The notes below the pieces were generated by a model. That model did not search any database and was not told where the DNA came from. It saw only the letters and a list, made by a program, of their open reading frames with translations. 64,000 bases of DNA, from positions 1 to 64,000 of the forward strand of contig JAOTOL010000907.1 in NCBI GenBank assembly GCA_034440575.1. Direction: 5' to 3'. The position numbers and the translations under genes were made by a program. The stretch is from Imbricaverruca yamaguchii (Eukaryota; Arthropoda; Thecostraca; Neoverrucidae). Shown here piece after piece: positions 33,066 to 45,000 of the stretch (position 1 is the first letter of the stretch; each line of letters starts with the position of its first letter).

Positions 33066-35459
33066 GATATATAGTACTGCGGAGATGTGAAATATTTGGA
33101 AGAATTGTGGGTTTGATGATACCAGCATGGAATTTGGTAGGCAGAATGCCCTGGGATTTTTTTTTCTTTTTTGCTTTAGGGCCAGTCCAGATTCGTCCCA
33201 TGAGCCTAATGCCAGCCATTTTCTCAAATGAAAAAAAAGCGAACATCTTATGGGTATGACGTATGGCGATCTGTGATAGGTATCTTTAACTGTGATAGGT
33301 ATGGCGATCTGTGCATGAAGGCATGGTGATATTTGTAACAGATATATCGTTAGTAATAAAAATACTTGAAGTTTTAATATTATTTTGAGCCAGCAAGATC
33401 TCATGTTGGCCTTTAAATAAGACAAAATAAGGAAAAATCTTCGCTGATTTTGACCATGCTCTGCATTTAGCAGTGTCACAATGGCAAAAATTACAAGGTG
33501 GTGGATCCCCTTCAGCGCGGGATATCAAAACAGTGTATTTGAGTTGAAGGGCGCTTCGACCAAAGTGTGATCATTTAGCGAAGACAACGTCTAGAAGCTG
33601 GCTGGATTGAGTGTGTTCTGTCTCAGGAAGACACGTCTGAGGTGCTTCACTGTCCAGCTGAGTCAAAACATGCCATACAGGGAGCAGGGTACAAGACAAT
33701 TGCTGACCTAATAGGTGTTGGCAGGATTGGTTGTTTGCCGACAACAATCAATATATCTACATTATAATCTACACATCGAGATGGCGCCTCTCAAGGTCCA
33801 TATAGATCTCTGGAGGACAGAGGCTGTATCTACTTCTGACTTGCATCATATTCAGTTGTAATTAATGTGCGATAGACCACGTCTCCACATCACCTATTGT
33901 GTACAGATGTGCTACCTACGTATGGAGTGGCACAAGATTCAAAAGGAAATAATTCTGAAGTGTGTTGATAAACTTGACCCAGGTGGTCCTTATTTCGAAA
34001 TCGTACAATTTTGTTAAACCCTATATCTAAAAAGCATTATTGATCCGTAGCCTCTCTGTGTGCTACATTTTATGCTGGTATCGTCAAACCAACAAAACTT
34101 CGACATATCGTCAGTACTAATAGGTATGCACACGTCCATAAATAACTTAAAATGATGCTACGTAATGATTTGGATTTCGAGGAACGTCTGTGATGTTTAT
34201 GCTCCTCACTCTTGCATATAAGAATCCAGAGCGTAGGTCTCAGGTTGCTTCAAGAAACATTAGCTAATCACAAATCAGCCTAAGGGCCAACATCGTCCTT
34301 CTGATCCTGGTAGGAGTCTATCGGCCAGAGGGCCAACATCGTCCTGCTGATCCGGGTAGATGTTCACCGAATCCAAACCGCCTCGATCAACACACCGCCC
34401 ATCGATTAGAGCTGATCAGCGGAAGGAGGTCGGCTCCAGGGGCCGGGGGAGGGGTAGCGCGTCGATTACTGGGCAGGTAGAGGAAGGGAGGCGGCAGAAA
34501 CCATCGTTGAAACCCTAGATGCCTTCAACCGCATATACTAATGGTTATCCAATGGTAGCAGCAGCAGACGATGGGACTAGGAGGGCGACATCCTGCACCA
34601 TCTATCTCGCAGTAGGCCTGGGAGCCCCTTTTAACCAGAGGATGTCGTACCATGTTGCATGGTTACAATTTATAATTATTCGTCGGGTTAGCCAGTTCGT
34701 AGCTCATAGCACAGCAGTGGCGGATCCAGAGGAAGCTGGGGCATGTTCCCCTCCCCGATGGATGTGACGACACTTCAGGGTGTTCGACTAAACCCCTCCC
34801 CGGCTCAAGTTGTTACAGCCGATAGCACCCTTCAAATAAAAAGTCCGGAGAAATAGTGCCCCTCCAGAAAAAGTCCCATCTCCTCAATCAAAATGTCTGC
34901 ATCCGCACCTGCGGCGCAGTTCGGCACTTGGTCCGAGCTGCACGTAGTGTTCCAGAGGTACTCATAAGTACATCGATGCATCACCTTCCATACGGCTGAT
35001 GACAGAGTCAAACACAAAGTTGGAGCTGGTTGGAATCCGAAAGTGGAGGCGTATACACATCACACTTTCATTCAGTCGGTTTCGTTATCAGACTAAAAGT
35101 TAATGGCTTCCACTAATTGGCATGGACGTAACGCCAAAATGTCCACATGTGGTGGCATGAATCCATAAATTGGAATGCTCAACTTCCATTTAATCATTCT
35201 TAACTACCATTAAAATTCCACCTGGGCCAAGCCTCCCCTCCCCCAGATTATCACATGCAGTAGATGGAAAGTTGATTGGCTGAAACCTTGTATATGCTAC
35301 AAAACATGTTTTATAGCATATGGATATGGTCGTACTATGGGCTTGTCGAATCCGAGTCTAGCTATTCTAACATATAAGCATAATAGCCACGCCACCCTCC
35401 TGTGTCTAAAAATTGGAAACCCTCGCCGCCAGGACCGAACGCTGTGAAGACCGTTCTGT
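33066..35459. other. No recognised gene
   Basis: A two-unit duplication containing AGGGCCAACATCGTCCT occurs at about 34288 and 34332. Otherwise this is unique-looking DNA with short unsupported frames. No cysteine-module exon was found, so the candidate host gene is not extended to this side. Confidence 0.35.
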
Positions 35460-36460
35460 GACCAAGCTAAGAACACGGACTCCGAGAACTCGAGTCGAGC
35501 CCCTCCTCCAAATATTGCGCTCGGGACCAAACATTTTCATCGGTAGTCCCCGAACTTCTGGTTGGGGCATGAAAACTACGCCTCGGGGCCACTGAAAATT
35601 GGCATCGATGGCCATAAATAAGCACATCACGGCCCGAAAAAAAAATTGCATCGGCACCCGACAAAAATGCGCCAAAACAGTCCAAAATAAGGAGAAATTC
35701 CGAAAAATACATGTCCGAGCCAAGAAAATTGTTCCGGAGCTCCAAACATATCACCAGATGATTACAAAAATCACTGACAGCCCCGAAAAAGCGTACGGGA
35801 GCTCGAAAATTCGCGGTGGAAAAACCAGCCAAGGTCCAGAAAAGCAGGCCGGGACTCGGACTTCAAAAAGTTCAGAAGAAATCACCAAACAATTGCATCG
35901 AGTCGAGAAAATCGGCATCCCACCAGAGCTACTCGCCTGGGCCCGAAAAGTATCACTGGAACCCCGACAACTTATACTGGAGCCCCACAATCGTGCTGAG
36001 GTGACACAAATGTGCCTCTGAAACACCACATAAACACAGGACTCTGATAGCACAGCGGGATGCTAAAAAGGCACAAGGCTCTCCACGCGCGCCGAGTTTC
36101 GCAAAAAGTGGCAGGGCCTGAAAGCATGCGCTACAGCTCTAAATACACACCGGGAGCTCTAAAAAAAACACAGCGGAGGCCCTCGGAGCACACTGGGACC
36201 AGGAGATTGCATGGGGGCCTTTAAAACCGGCTGCATCCTTACACAACAAGATCGTCCTTTGAAAAGGTAGCAAAAATACCGGTCACTAAATATAATCTGA
36301 CTTACGAAACGCGTCTGTACTTCGAAAATATTATTGGTGCAAAAAAATAGAGCCGAGGTCTAAAAAATGTGCCGGGCCTCTGATGAAATTTGGCTGGAGC
36401 CCTAAAGCACATCGACGGAGAAATCGCAATGGGTCCAAAAAGAGCACGAAGCTAGTCCTT
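35460..36460. repeat. Highly decayed ~30-bp tandem repeat field
   Basis: Words of the form CCCGAAAA(A)...GCATCGG/TCACCGGAGC recur roughly every 28-34 bp for about 1 kb (for example near 35525, 35583, 35630, 35652 and 35770-35990, then degenerate forms with GGAGC(C/T)CTAAAAA to 36440). Both strands are open for 120-140 codons only because the decayed unit lacks stops. Confidence 0.6.
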
Positions 36461-37470
36461 CGGGACGGTAGCCAATATGGGACCGTATTTAACCAAAGAG
36501 ATGAGGTGTATCAAAGTCCAGCGGGTATTCGGATTTCTTAACAATCGGAAAATGTGGGAAGAAAAGAACTAATTATCGAACTGAAATAATCGAATTTGCC
36601 CAGCCAAACCCCATACGAAGCATTCCACACATCAAATATGGCACAATACTATCATGTAGCAGCAATTAGCAAAACGTGGGAGGCATAGCAAAAATCGGAG
36701 AATCACACGAGGTTTTGCAAATGCGACGAATACGCAAGGGGGTGTACACGTGCACGAACGTTGGCGTTTTGGCGACCGAGCTTATTAATTGGAATGGCTG
36801 AAATTACAGCATTTTGCATTTTCAGGTGATTTGTACGGGTGCAATTTATCCAGTGACTTAACAAACGTCACCAAAAGAAAAGCCTTCAAACAGGAGAGGG
36901 TGAGTTAGGGTTGAATTCCGGTGACTTACAAACGATGGTGGTAGATTTGGCCCGCTGCAATAGCGCAAACTATAGTGACGCCACTGGTGCCAATACATCC
37001 AATTTGTATTGGTATGTTGAATTGGTCCCAATTCCAGGGCCAGGCCTGGTATGAACAGATGATGCTTGGTGTGGTCTTTGAGCTCATGATTGTGTTCATG
37101 TTTCTCCTCACAGTAGGAAGACAACTGCTCAGGAAGTTGAGAAAAGAAAGTGGAAGGGGATGTTGGTTATCTCGCAATGTGATAGCCTATGATTGCATTT
37201 AATAATGGGTGCACAGACGTAAGATTTGATATGTTTTTCTGTATGATTCGTGTTGAATTTTACGAATAAACATTTGTTTTGTTATATACTTGGCTAATTG
37301 GTATATGAACCGATGCATTTCCAGGGCTTCCGACAGGCTTATGATTTGTATATTTCGCCAAGAACCATTGTTTGGGTCTTCCTTAAAACCTTCTCTGTGG
37401 TGTTCTATGCTTTTATAGAATGGACACATGTAGCCATATTTACATTAGACATGTACACATGTAGCCATAT
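36461..37470. other. No recognised gene
   Basis: AT-rich sequence. At 37425-37470 a small duplication of ACATGTAGCCATAT flanks the start of copy D but has no partner at its 3' end. Confidence 0.35.
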
Positions 37471-39227
37471 AGTTCTTTAGTTTCTACAAGCTGAGTAAAG
37501 TTTCTAGCACAATTGGTCCACTGGAAGTAAACAGGACTACTTTGGGTGATGATAGTAATATGGTTGAGGAGCTGAGCAAGCAGTTTAAATCAGTGTTTAC
37601 ATTGGAAGATATGACCAATCTGCCGACCGTACACCATAGTTCAGTGACATGTGATCTGATAAATGATGTTGATTTCATTGATTGTGATGTTGTTTGCAAT
37701 CATATCAGGAAAATACAGCAAAACAAGACAGCAGGACCTTATGAAATATATGCTAGGGTGTTGCGGGAAACTGAAAAGGAACTGGCATTTCCACTTAGCA
37801 TAATATTTTGTAGATCAGTTTCACAAAATGAAATTCCAACCGATTGGAAAAGGGCAATTGTAGTTCCTATTTTCAAGAAAGGAGAAAGAGGGAAAGTTGA
37901 AAACTATAGGCCAGTAAGTCTCACATCCCTGATGTGAGACTTGCTGGCTGTCTGCAAGTCTGCAAGGTACTCGGATCAATTATCAAGGATAGAATAGTTA
38001 GTTATCTGGAAGGTAGCAGATTGATTCAAGATACTCAACATGGGTTTAGAAAAGGACGATCGTGTCTCACAAATCTCTTGGACTTTTTTAACTTCGCCAC
38101 AGAACAATTCGATCAGGGAAATCAGGTTGATGTAGCATATCTTGACTTTAGTAAGGCCTTTCACAAGGTACCCCATAAACGGTTAATGATACAGCTTCAA
38201 TCACATGGTATTACAAGTAGCATCTTAAAATGGATAGAGTTGTGGCTTTCAGATAGACAGCAAAGAGTGATGCTAAATGGTACAAAGTCATCATGGCAAA
38301 ATGTTCTTAGTGGAGTCTCCCAGGGGTCAGTACTGGGGCCACTACTGTTCATTATATTTGTAAATAACATTGAAAGTTGCCTAAGCAGTAAAGTTTTGGA
38401 ATTTGCGAATGATTAGGTCTTTTGGGCAATAACAGGTCAAGATGAGTATATCTCGCTGCAAAAAGACTTAGACGAACCTGTGAAGTGGTCCGAAGAATGG
38501 CATATGAAATTTAATTTTGATAAGTGCAAAATCATGCATATAGGTAAGCAGCATATGAAGGCTCCATACTTGATGAGTGGCCAAGTGCTATCAGTGACTC
38601 AACAGGAGAAGGATTTAGGTGTTATTCTAAACACAAAACTGGGGGCATCAGAACAGACCAAGGAAGCCAGGAAGAAGGCACTGAGAATGCTCGGGGCAAT
38701 AAATAGGAATGTATCATACAGAAGTGAGGAAGTCATCAGGAAGCTTTACTGTGCATATGTCAGGCCACATTTGGAATATTGCATCCAAGCTTGGTCTCCT
38801 AGCTATGAAAAGGATTGTTGGCTTTTAGGGAGAGTACAAAAGAGGGCTACAAAAATGGTTAATGGCATAAGCAAACTGGCATATGAGGAAAGATTGAATA
38901 AATTTAATGTTTCAACTTAGATAACTATGGCTGAGAGGAGATCTCATCGAGGTCTTTAAATTTGTCCATGGTCTGGAGAGGGGATATCTTGGGGAAATGT
39001 TTGAATTGAACAGAAATGATGCAATTACAGGTCATAAATTCAAAATTAAAGTTGTCCACAGCAGAACAAGGTTAAGGCAGACTTTCTTAGCCAACAGGGT
39101 AGTAAAACACTGGAACAAGCTGCCAGAAAACATTGTCAGTAGCAGAACATTGAACATCTTTAAAAACAGCATAGACAATCATTATAAGAATAGAGGGCTT
39201 TCTTTTCAGTATTACAGGAAAGGCTGA
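37471..39227 (+). pseudogene. CR1 family-2 reverse transcriptase remnant (copy D)
   Basis: Frames at 37542-37937, 37934-38416, 38480-38920 and 38997-39227 carry RT fingers (VVPIFKKGERGKVENYRPV), palm (AYLDFSKAFHKVPHKRLM, GVSQGSVLGPLLFIIF), thumb and the C-terminal region ending FQYYRKG. The catalytic pair is lost: the FADD site reads FAND followed by a stop (38401-38416). SHR at 38159-38166 replaces the usual AFDKVP aspartate with His. Frame breaks lie at about 37930, 38416, 38470 and 38915. Confidence 0.87.
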
Positions 39228-39333
39228 TTGACAAATTCGGTGGGCGATTGGTTCAGTGTGCAGAGTGCAGCCAAGAAAGGCCCTTGTGGCTCATAGTTGC
39301 ACTAATTTTTTATGTCTTTATGTCTTTATGTCT
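37471..39333 (+). mobile_element. 5'-truncated CR1 family-2 element (copy D)
   Basis: Homology to ORF2 begins abruptly at 37471 (AGTTCTTTAGTTTC, the endonuclease/RT linker) and runs to the octamer tail TTTATGTCTTTATG at about 39310-39333. 5' truncation and a complete 3' tail fit target-primed reverse transcription. It has more differences from copy E than copy B does, so it is an older insertion. Confidence 0.88.
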
Positions 39334-39739
39334 AGAACACTTTTTTATTCCCTACCCATTAATAGGTAGGCAGGAGTGCCATTCCATACGCGTGCGACCT
39401 AATTACGCTAAATTCCAAGGGTGACACGTAGGTCGTGGTAAGCAAATCAAGGTAGGCCACACCACTCCCCACTCCTGTTTCTTGCTAAACAGATCCCGCC
39501 ACCAGCTATCAGTAAAACATGTTCCTTCGAGGGAAAAACGTCTTCGAGGGAAAATAACTGCTATAGGTGTTATTGTGGAAATAATATAAAATCAATACTA
39601 TTGCACATGCATCTGCTAAACTATTACTACACTAGAAACTAGAAAGGACGAACCAAGTATGAAGAAGAAGAAAGAAAAGAAAACATGATTCTTAAACGGA
39701 AATATCCGAATAACATCACCGAGCATAGCGCATTACCAT

Positions 39740-41208
39740 TGCTGACATTCATTGAAAAGTCCTTATTTTTTTAGTAATGTATTGTCTGATGTGTTTCTTC
39801 AGAATGATTTTATTCCTAGGTATATCTTCAATTCTGTGGAAGTGAGAGCAGATTATTTTGTTCCAAGCTTTTGGTACAATAAATGGTGATGAAAACATCC
39901 TGTAATTGATATCAGAAAAGCGCATTTGAAAGTGTTGTCTAACTCTGAGGCCACCTTGTTTATGAAGTTGAAACATATCAGAAAGAAGTGCTGGTAATTA
40001 TTGATTTAGGAAACCTAGCATGATGTAAATACATTGGGCATTAACTATGCCCAGACACTTTAGAACTCTATGTTTGATAAACAATTCATTTGTAAGATCA
40101 TGACATGTATCTTGGTTCTTTTAGATCTATTTTATAGGTTTGAGTTTAATAGTGCATACATATTTCCCCTAAAGCCAATGAAATTCAGTTTTTGTAACAA
40201 ACTACTGATGCTGACAGTCTCAAAGGCTTTTTTAAATACAGATACAGGGTACAAACTCATTGATCATTTACAAGGGATTTAGTTACTTTGTTATGCATCA
40301 AAGCAATTGCCATGTATGTGCTGTGTTTTTTCTGAAACCAAATGGCAATGGATGTACGATATTATTTTAATTTAGAAATGATGATACACTAAGGTGTATT
40401 AATCTTTCCAGCACTTTCGAAAATATTGGTAGCAAAGGGATTGGCCTATAATTAGAAAATGTACTATTTTCCCTTTATTTATATACAGGAATTATAACTC
40501 AAGATTTTGATGTATCAGGGAATATTGCAGTGTTCAGGCAAAGACAAAAAATATGGTAGATGTTGCAAAATACTTCTATATGTTCCCACCAAATTTGTGT
40601 GCAAATTTCATCCATACCTTCACCCACAGGGTTTAAATACTTAAAAATGTATTCAATTTGAGCATCATTAACAGAAGGAATATTGCTAATGCTTGTATAA
40701 TTAGGCTGTGTAAGATAATATAGTGAACTGATGTGTGTTGCAGGTACTTTTTCCAACTCACCACCTATCGTTGAAAAAAGTATTGAACTTATCAGGTATT
40801 TGTTCATTTACACAGGGAGCCCCAGAGTTATCAACACAGCACATTGGAACTGTTTGCAATTCATTCTTGCTTATAATTTCATTCAAATACTTCCATGTAT
40901 TTTGCCGTCATCTTTGCTATCCTGGAATGCACTCTTGCAATATAATCGTTTCGCATTCCTAAGCGCATTGCAAAGCAAGTTCCTATACATTTTGTATTTA
41001 TTTTCATTCAGTAAAATTGTATTCCTAATATATTTTGCATATAGTTTATTTTTCGTATTTATTGAACACAGAAGTGCAGGGGTTACCCATGGTCTAATTT
41101 GATGTTTTCTTCTACTGAGGGTAAAAGTTGTATATAATTGTTTAATACCTGTTTCGTATGCCATAAGTTTGCTTCATAGTTTGCTGCATGCTTCATTACC
41201 ATTAGTTT
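39740..41208 (-). pseudogene. Element K: linker, RT and C-terminal remnants
   Basis: From 41208 down: RKHQIRPWVTPALLCSINTKN (linker before RT, 40883-41164), VNDAQIEYIFKYLNP and GEGMDEICTQIWWEH (RT start, 40499-40807), then in broken frames YKNKGK...NYRPISLLP-like fingers near 40440-40500. The end is FIVPKAWNKIICSHFHRIED (39749-39976), the usual C-terminal box of this group. The palm region with the catalytic YADD-like site is not recognisable and seems deleted. Confidence 0.6.
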
Positions 41209-41311
41209 CATAAAGACATAAAGACATAAAAGATTAGTGCAACTCTGAGCCACAAGGGCCCTTCTTGGTTGCACTCTGTACACTGAACCAGTTGCCCACC
41301 AAATCTGCCAA

Positions 41312-44300
41312 TCAGCCCTCCCTGTAATACTGAAAAGCAAGCCCTCTATTCTTATAATGATTGTCTATGCTGTTTTTAAAGATGTTCAATGTGCTGCTAC
41401 TGACGATGTTTTCTGGCAGCTGGTTCCAGTGTTCCACTACCCTGTTGGTGAAGAAAGTTTGCCTTAACCTTGTTCTGCTGTGGTTAATTTTAATTTTGAA
41501 TTTATGACCTCTAATTGCATCATTTCTGTTAAATTCAAACATTTCCCCAAGGTATCCCCTCTCCAGACCATTGACAAATTTAAAGACCTCGATGAGATCT
41601 CCTCTCAGCTTTCTATATCTAAGTGAAAACATATTCAATTTCTTCAATCTTTCCTCATATGCCAGGTTGCTTATGCCATTAACCATTTTTGTAGCCCTCT
41701 TTTGTACTCTCTCTAAAAGCCAACAATCTTTTTCATAGCTAGGAGACCAAGCTTGGATGCAGTATTCCAAATGTGGCCTGACGTATGCACAGTAAAGCTT
41801 CCTGATCACTTCCTCACTTCTGTATGATACATTCCTATTTATTGCCCCGAGCATTCTCAGTGCCTTCTTCCTGGCTTCCTTGGTCTGTTCTGATGCCCCC
41901 AATTTTGTGTTTAGAATAACACCTAAATCCTTCTCCTGTTGAGTCACTGATAGCACTTGGCCACCCATCAAGTATGGAGCCTTCATATGCTGCTTACCTA
42001 CATGCATGATTTTGCACTTATCAAAGTTAAATTTCATTTGCCATTCTTCGGACCACTTCACAAGTTCGTCTAAGTCTTTTTGCAGCGAGATATGCTCATC
42101 CTGACCTGTTATTGCCCTAAAGACCTTCAAATCATCTGCAAATTTCAAAACTTTACTGCTTAGGCCACTTTCAATGTTATTTACAAATATAATGAACAGT
42201 AATAGCCCTAGTACTGACCCCTGGGGGACTCCACTAAGAACATTTTGCCATGATGACTTTGTACCATTTAGCATCACTCTTTGCTGTCTATCTGAAAGCC
42301 ACAACTCTATCCATTTTAAGATGCTACCTGCAATACCATGGGACTGAAGCTGTATCATTAACCGTTTATGGGGTACCTTGTCAAAGGCCTTACTAAAGTC
42401 AAGATATGCTACATCAACCTGATTTCCCTGATCAAATTGTTCTGTGGCGAAGTTCAAAAAGTCCAAGAGGTTTGTGAGACACGATCGTCCTTTTCTAAAT
42501 CCATGTTGAGTATCTTGAATCAATCTGCTACCTTCCAGATAACTAACTATTCTATCCTTGATAATTGATTCGAGTACCTTGCAGACTAGGGATGTGAGAC
42601 TTATTGGCCTATAGTTTTCAACTTTCCCTCTTTCTCCTTTCTTGAAAATAGGAACTACATTTGCCCTTTTCCAATCGGTTGGAATTTCATTATGTGAAAC
42701 TGATCTACAAAATATTATACTAAGTGGAAATGCCAGTTCCTTTTCATTTTCCCGCAACACCCTAGCATAAATATCATCAGGTCCTGCTGCCTTATTTGGC
42801 TTTATTTTCCTGATATGATTGTAAACAACATCACTACCAATGAAATCAACATCATTTGTCAGATCCCATGTAACTGAACTATGGTGTACGGTCGGCAGAT
42901 TGGTCATATCTTCCAATGTAAACACTGATTTGAACTGCTTGCTCAGCTCCTCAACCATCTCACTATCCTCACCCAATGTAGTCCCGTTTACTTCCAGTGG
43001 ACCAATTGTGCTAGAAACTTTACTCATCTTGTAGAAACTAAAGAACTTTTTACTGTCCCCATTACAGTTTCTAGCTAAATCCAGTTCCTTTGCTCGCTTT
43101 GCTGCTCTGGTTTTTTGCTTCACAGTGTCTCTAGCTTTTCGATACGCCTTTAGATTAATGACATTTGAGGCTTCTTTAAAAACTCTAAATGCAGTTTTCT
43201 TAGCCCTAATTGCTTTTATCACGTCTGGTGTAAGCCATGCTGGCTTTCCTACCCTTCTTTTGCGTCTTTGCTTTTGGGGGACATGTCTAATCTGAGTTTC
43301 CTTTAAGTAAGATTTGAACTTTTCCCACATTTCACAGGCATTTAAATTGGAGAATTCTTCTTCCCATCTGATGGCACTTAAAGCCGCTCTCATGCCGTTA
43401 AAGTCTGCTCTGTTGAAATTTGGAACCTTTACCAAATTATCCTTGATAATTTCCCCTACATGTGCCTTGAATCTAACTATGTTATGGTCACTTTTTCCCA
43501 GAGTTTCGCCTACAGTCAAGCCTTGAACCAAGTCACTTAAATCCGAGAATACAAGGTCCAAGAATGAACCATGCCTGGTAGGTTCCGATACAAACTGGTG
43601 TAAGAACAGATCCTCTTCAAGGCATTTCCTGAACATTTTGCATGATGGGGAGCCAACACCAGCATTTTCATAACCTTTTAGATTAAAGTCACCGAGAATA
43701 AGGCACTTCCTCTTAAAGTTTCTACTGATTTCCTCACAAATCACCTTGTCAAGCTCCAGTTGCTGAGAATGTGGCAGGGTTCCTGATCGGTAGAAAGCAC
43801 CTATCCTAAGAGTATTGCTGTTGCCTTTTCCCACAGTGACATCAAGCCAAATGGACTCCACAGACACATTTTTATCCCCACCTGCTACTTTTTGAGAACT
43901 GAATAAGCTATTCACATAGAGCATTACACCACCCCCTTTCATTGCTGGACCCCTATTGCACGAAAACATATTGTATCCCTGGATCTCATAGTCCTGTAAG
44001 TTGTCTCCAAAATATCCTTCACTGACCCATGCCTCCGTAATGCAAACAAAATCCAGTTCCTCCTCAGCAACATAACACTTGAACTCATCAAATTTGGAAC
44101 GGATGCTCTGAGCATTAAACATCATACACTTAACAAATGCTCCATAACCACCTTTGGCTTTTTCATATTGAGGAGTTCTTTTATCACTAGATGAACTATA
44201 ACTCTGTCCCCTTGAGTTGCTGCTGTCCCTATTTGCAGACTTTGAGGTTCTATTGCCTTGGGTGACACTATTGGAATATTCCTGAGTTGGCAATGCAATT

Positions 44301-44314
44301 TCATCCCTCCCCAC
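41312..44314 (-). CDS. CR1 family-2 ORF2: APE endonuclease-reverse transcriptase, full length
   Basis: The frame is 1000 codons, the usual size for CR1 ORF2. The endonuclease (about residues 55-310) has NAQSIRSKFDEF, VCITEAWVSEG (Glu), IGAFYRSG, LILGDFNLKG (Asp/Asn) and KSDHNIVRF (Asp/His), all catalytic positions present. RT (about 460-800) has IKPNKAAGPDDIYARVL, VVPIFKKGERGKVENYRPI, AYLDFSKAFDKVPHKRLM (first catalytic Asp), SGVPQGSVLGLLLFIIF and LKFADDLKVF (Asp-Asp). The C-terminus ends VEHWNQLPENIVSSSTLN...AFQYYREG. It would nick target DNA and copy its RNA there. The first codon given is GTG; the frame is open back into ORF1, so true initiation may be by re-initiation or overlap. Leu replaces the common Pro after SVLG. 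Confidence 0.93.
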   Translation of the reverse strand: MGRDEIALPTQEYSNSVTQGNRTSKSANRDSSNSRGQSYSSSSDKRTPQYEKAKGGYGAFVKCMMFNAQSIRSKFDEFKCYVAEEELDFVCITEAWVSEGYFGDNLQDYEIQGYNMFSCNRGPAMKGGGVMLYVNSLFSSQKVAGGDKNVSVESIWLDVTVGKGNSNTLRIGAFYRSGTLPHSQQLELDKVICEEISRNFKRKCLILGDFNLKGYENAGVGSPSCKMFRKCLEEDLFLHQFVSEPTRHGSFLDLVFSDLSDLVQGLTVGETLGKSDHNIVRFKAHVGEIIKDNLVKVPNFNRADFNGMRAALSAIRWEEEFSNLNACEMWEKFKSYLKETQIRHVPQKQRRKRRVGKPAWLTPDVIKAIRAKKTAFRVFKEASNVINLKAYRKARDTVKQKTRAAKRAKELDLARNCNGDSKKFFSFYKMSKVSSTIGPLEVNGTTLGEDSEMVEELSKQFKSVFTLEDMTNLPTVHHSSVTWDLTNDVDFIGSDVVYNHIRKIKPNKAAGPDDIYARVLRENEKELAFPLSIIFCRSVSHNEIPTDWKRANVVPIFKKGERGKVENYRPISLTSLVCKVLESIIKDRIVSYLEGSRLIQDTQHGFRKGRSCLTNLLDFLNFATEQFDQGNQVDVAYLDFSKAFDKVPHKRLMIQLQSHGIAGSILKWIELWLSDRQQRVMLNGTKSSWQNVLSGVPQGSVLGLLLFIIFVNNIESGLSSKVLKFADDLKVFRAITGQDEHISLQKDLDELVKWSEEWQMKFNFDKCKIMHVGKQHMKAPYLMGGQVLSVTQQEKDLGVILNTKLGASEQTKEARKKALRMLGAINRNVSYRSEEVIRKLYCAYVRPHLEYCIQAWSPSYEKDCWLLERVQKRATKMVNGISNLAYEERLKKLNMFSLRYRKLRGDLIEVFKFVNGLERGYLGEMFEFNRNDAIRGHKFKIKINHSRTRLRQTFFTNRVVEHWNQLPENIVSSSTLNIFKNSIDNHYKNRGLAFQYYREG

Positions 44315-44322
44315 CCCATTTC

Positions 44323-45000
44323 CTAGTTTCCCTGAAGGACATGCTCATATACTTTGCCTAACACATGGACCCCCTTCTCAGAAAAGTGCAGGCCATCCCT
44401 CTGATAGAGGTCCCACGATGCATAAAACCTGCTCCACTCGTCTACAAATGTAAAACCTAGCTCCTGGCAGAGCTTTCCTACCCTGGTGTTAGCTGCCAGT
44501 GCCCTAGAGCTCCACTCAGGGGAGGCTCTAGCCCTAGGCAAAATTCCTGTTACAAGCACTCTATTGGTGCCCTTCATGGTGGCCAGAAGGGCCCTGTACT
44601 CCCGCAGAAGCTCCTCGCTCCTAGTATGACCTATGTTATTTACCCCTACATGCACTATGACTGTGTTAAACTGGTGATTACTGGTGACCTGTGCCACCGC
44701 AGGTACCAGGTCCTTCACCTTGGCACCAGGCCTGGTGATGCACCTCCTGTACCTCCTACCTTTACAAAATACCCGCTCTAAATGACGCACACGAGAGTCT
44801 CCTATGACCAGCACTGACTCCTTACTACTGCTATCCTGGGGGCAGTCATCCAATGCCTGGAACATATTTGTTGTTACTATGCCTGCCCGCTGGGCCGGTC
44901 GGCTACACTTCCTCCCGCTCCTACCACCTGCCACCTGCCACTCACTGACCCTTTCCTTAGGTTCGCGTCTCCAAATCCTCCACCCCCTGACCTCATGCCA
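44323..45000 (-). pseudogene. CR1 family-2 ORF1, N-terminally truncated (copy E)
   Basis: The frame is open from the truncation point at 45000 to the TAG at 44323. The SGNH esterase domain is complete: VLVIGDSRVRHLE, CITRPGAKVKDL, VIVHVGVNNIG and DGLHFSEKGVHVLG. The coiled-coil N-terminus seen in copy B (11289) is missing, so the protein cannot start normally. Its last codons lie within CAGGGAAACTAGG, the junction motif to ORF2. Confidence 0.85.

Larger units (their letters stand above)
41209..45000 (-). mobile_element. Young CR1 family-2 element with intact ORF2, 5'-truncated in ORF1 (copy E)
   Basis: The 3' octamer tail starts at 41209 (CATAAAGACATAAAGACATAAAA on plus). Homology ends at 45000 within ORF1 (TGACCTCATGCCA, then unrelated element-K sequence). 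The 5' UTR and the N-terminal coiled coil of ORF1 are missing, so it has no promoter of its own. No convincing target-site duplication was seen between the two flanks. ORF2 is uninterrupted, making this the best reference copy in the window. Confidence 0.92.

Noticed and set aside
32614..33479. Ile/Asn/Ser/Pro-rich 210- and 285-codon frames
   Set aside because: Arise from GATTGATT/GATGGATT and TA repeats; no codon-level conservation between units.
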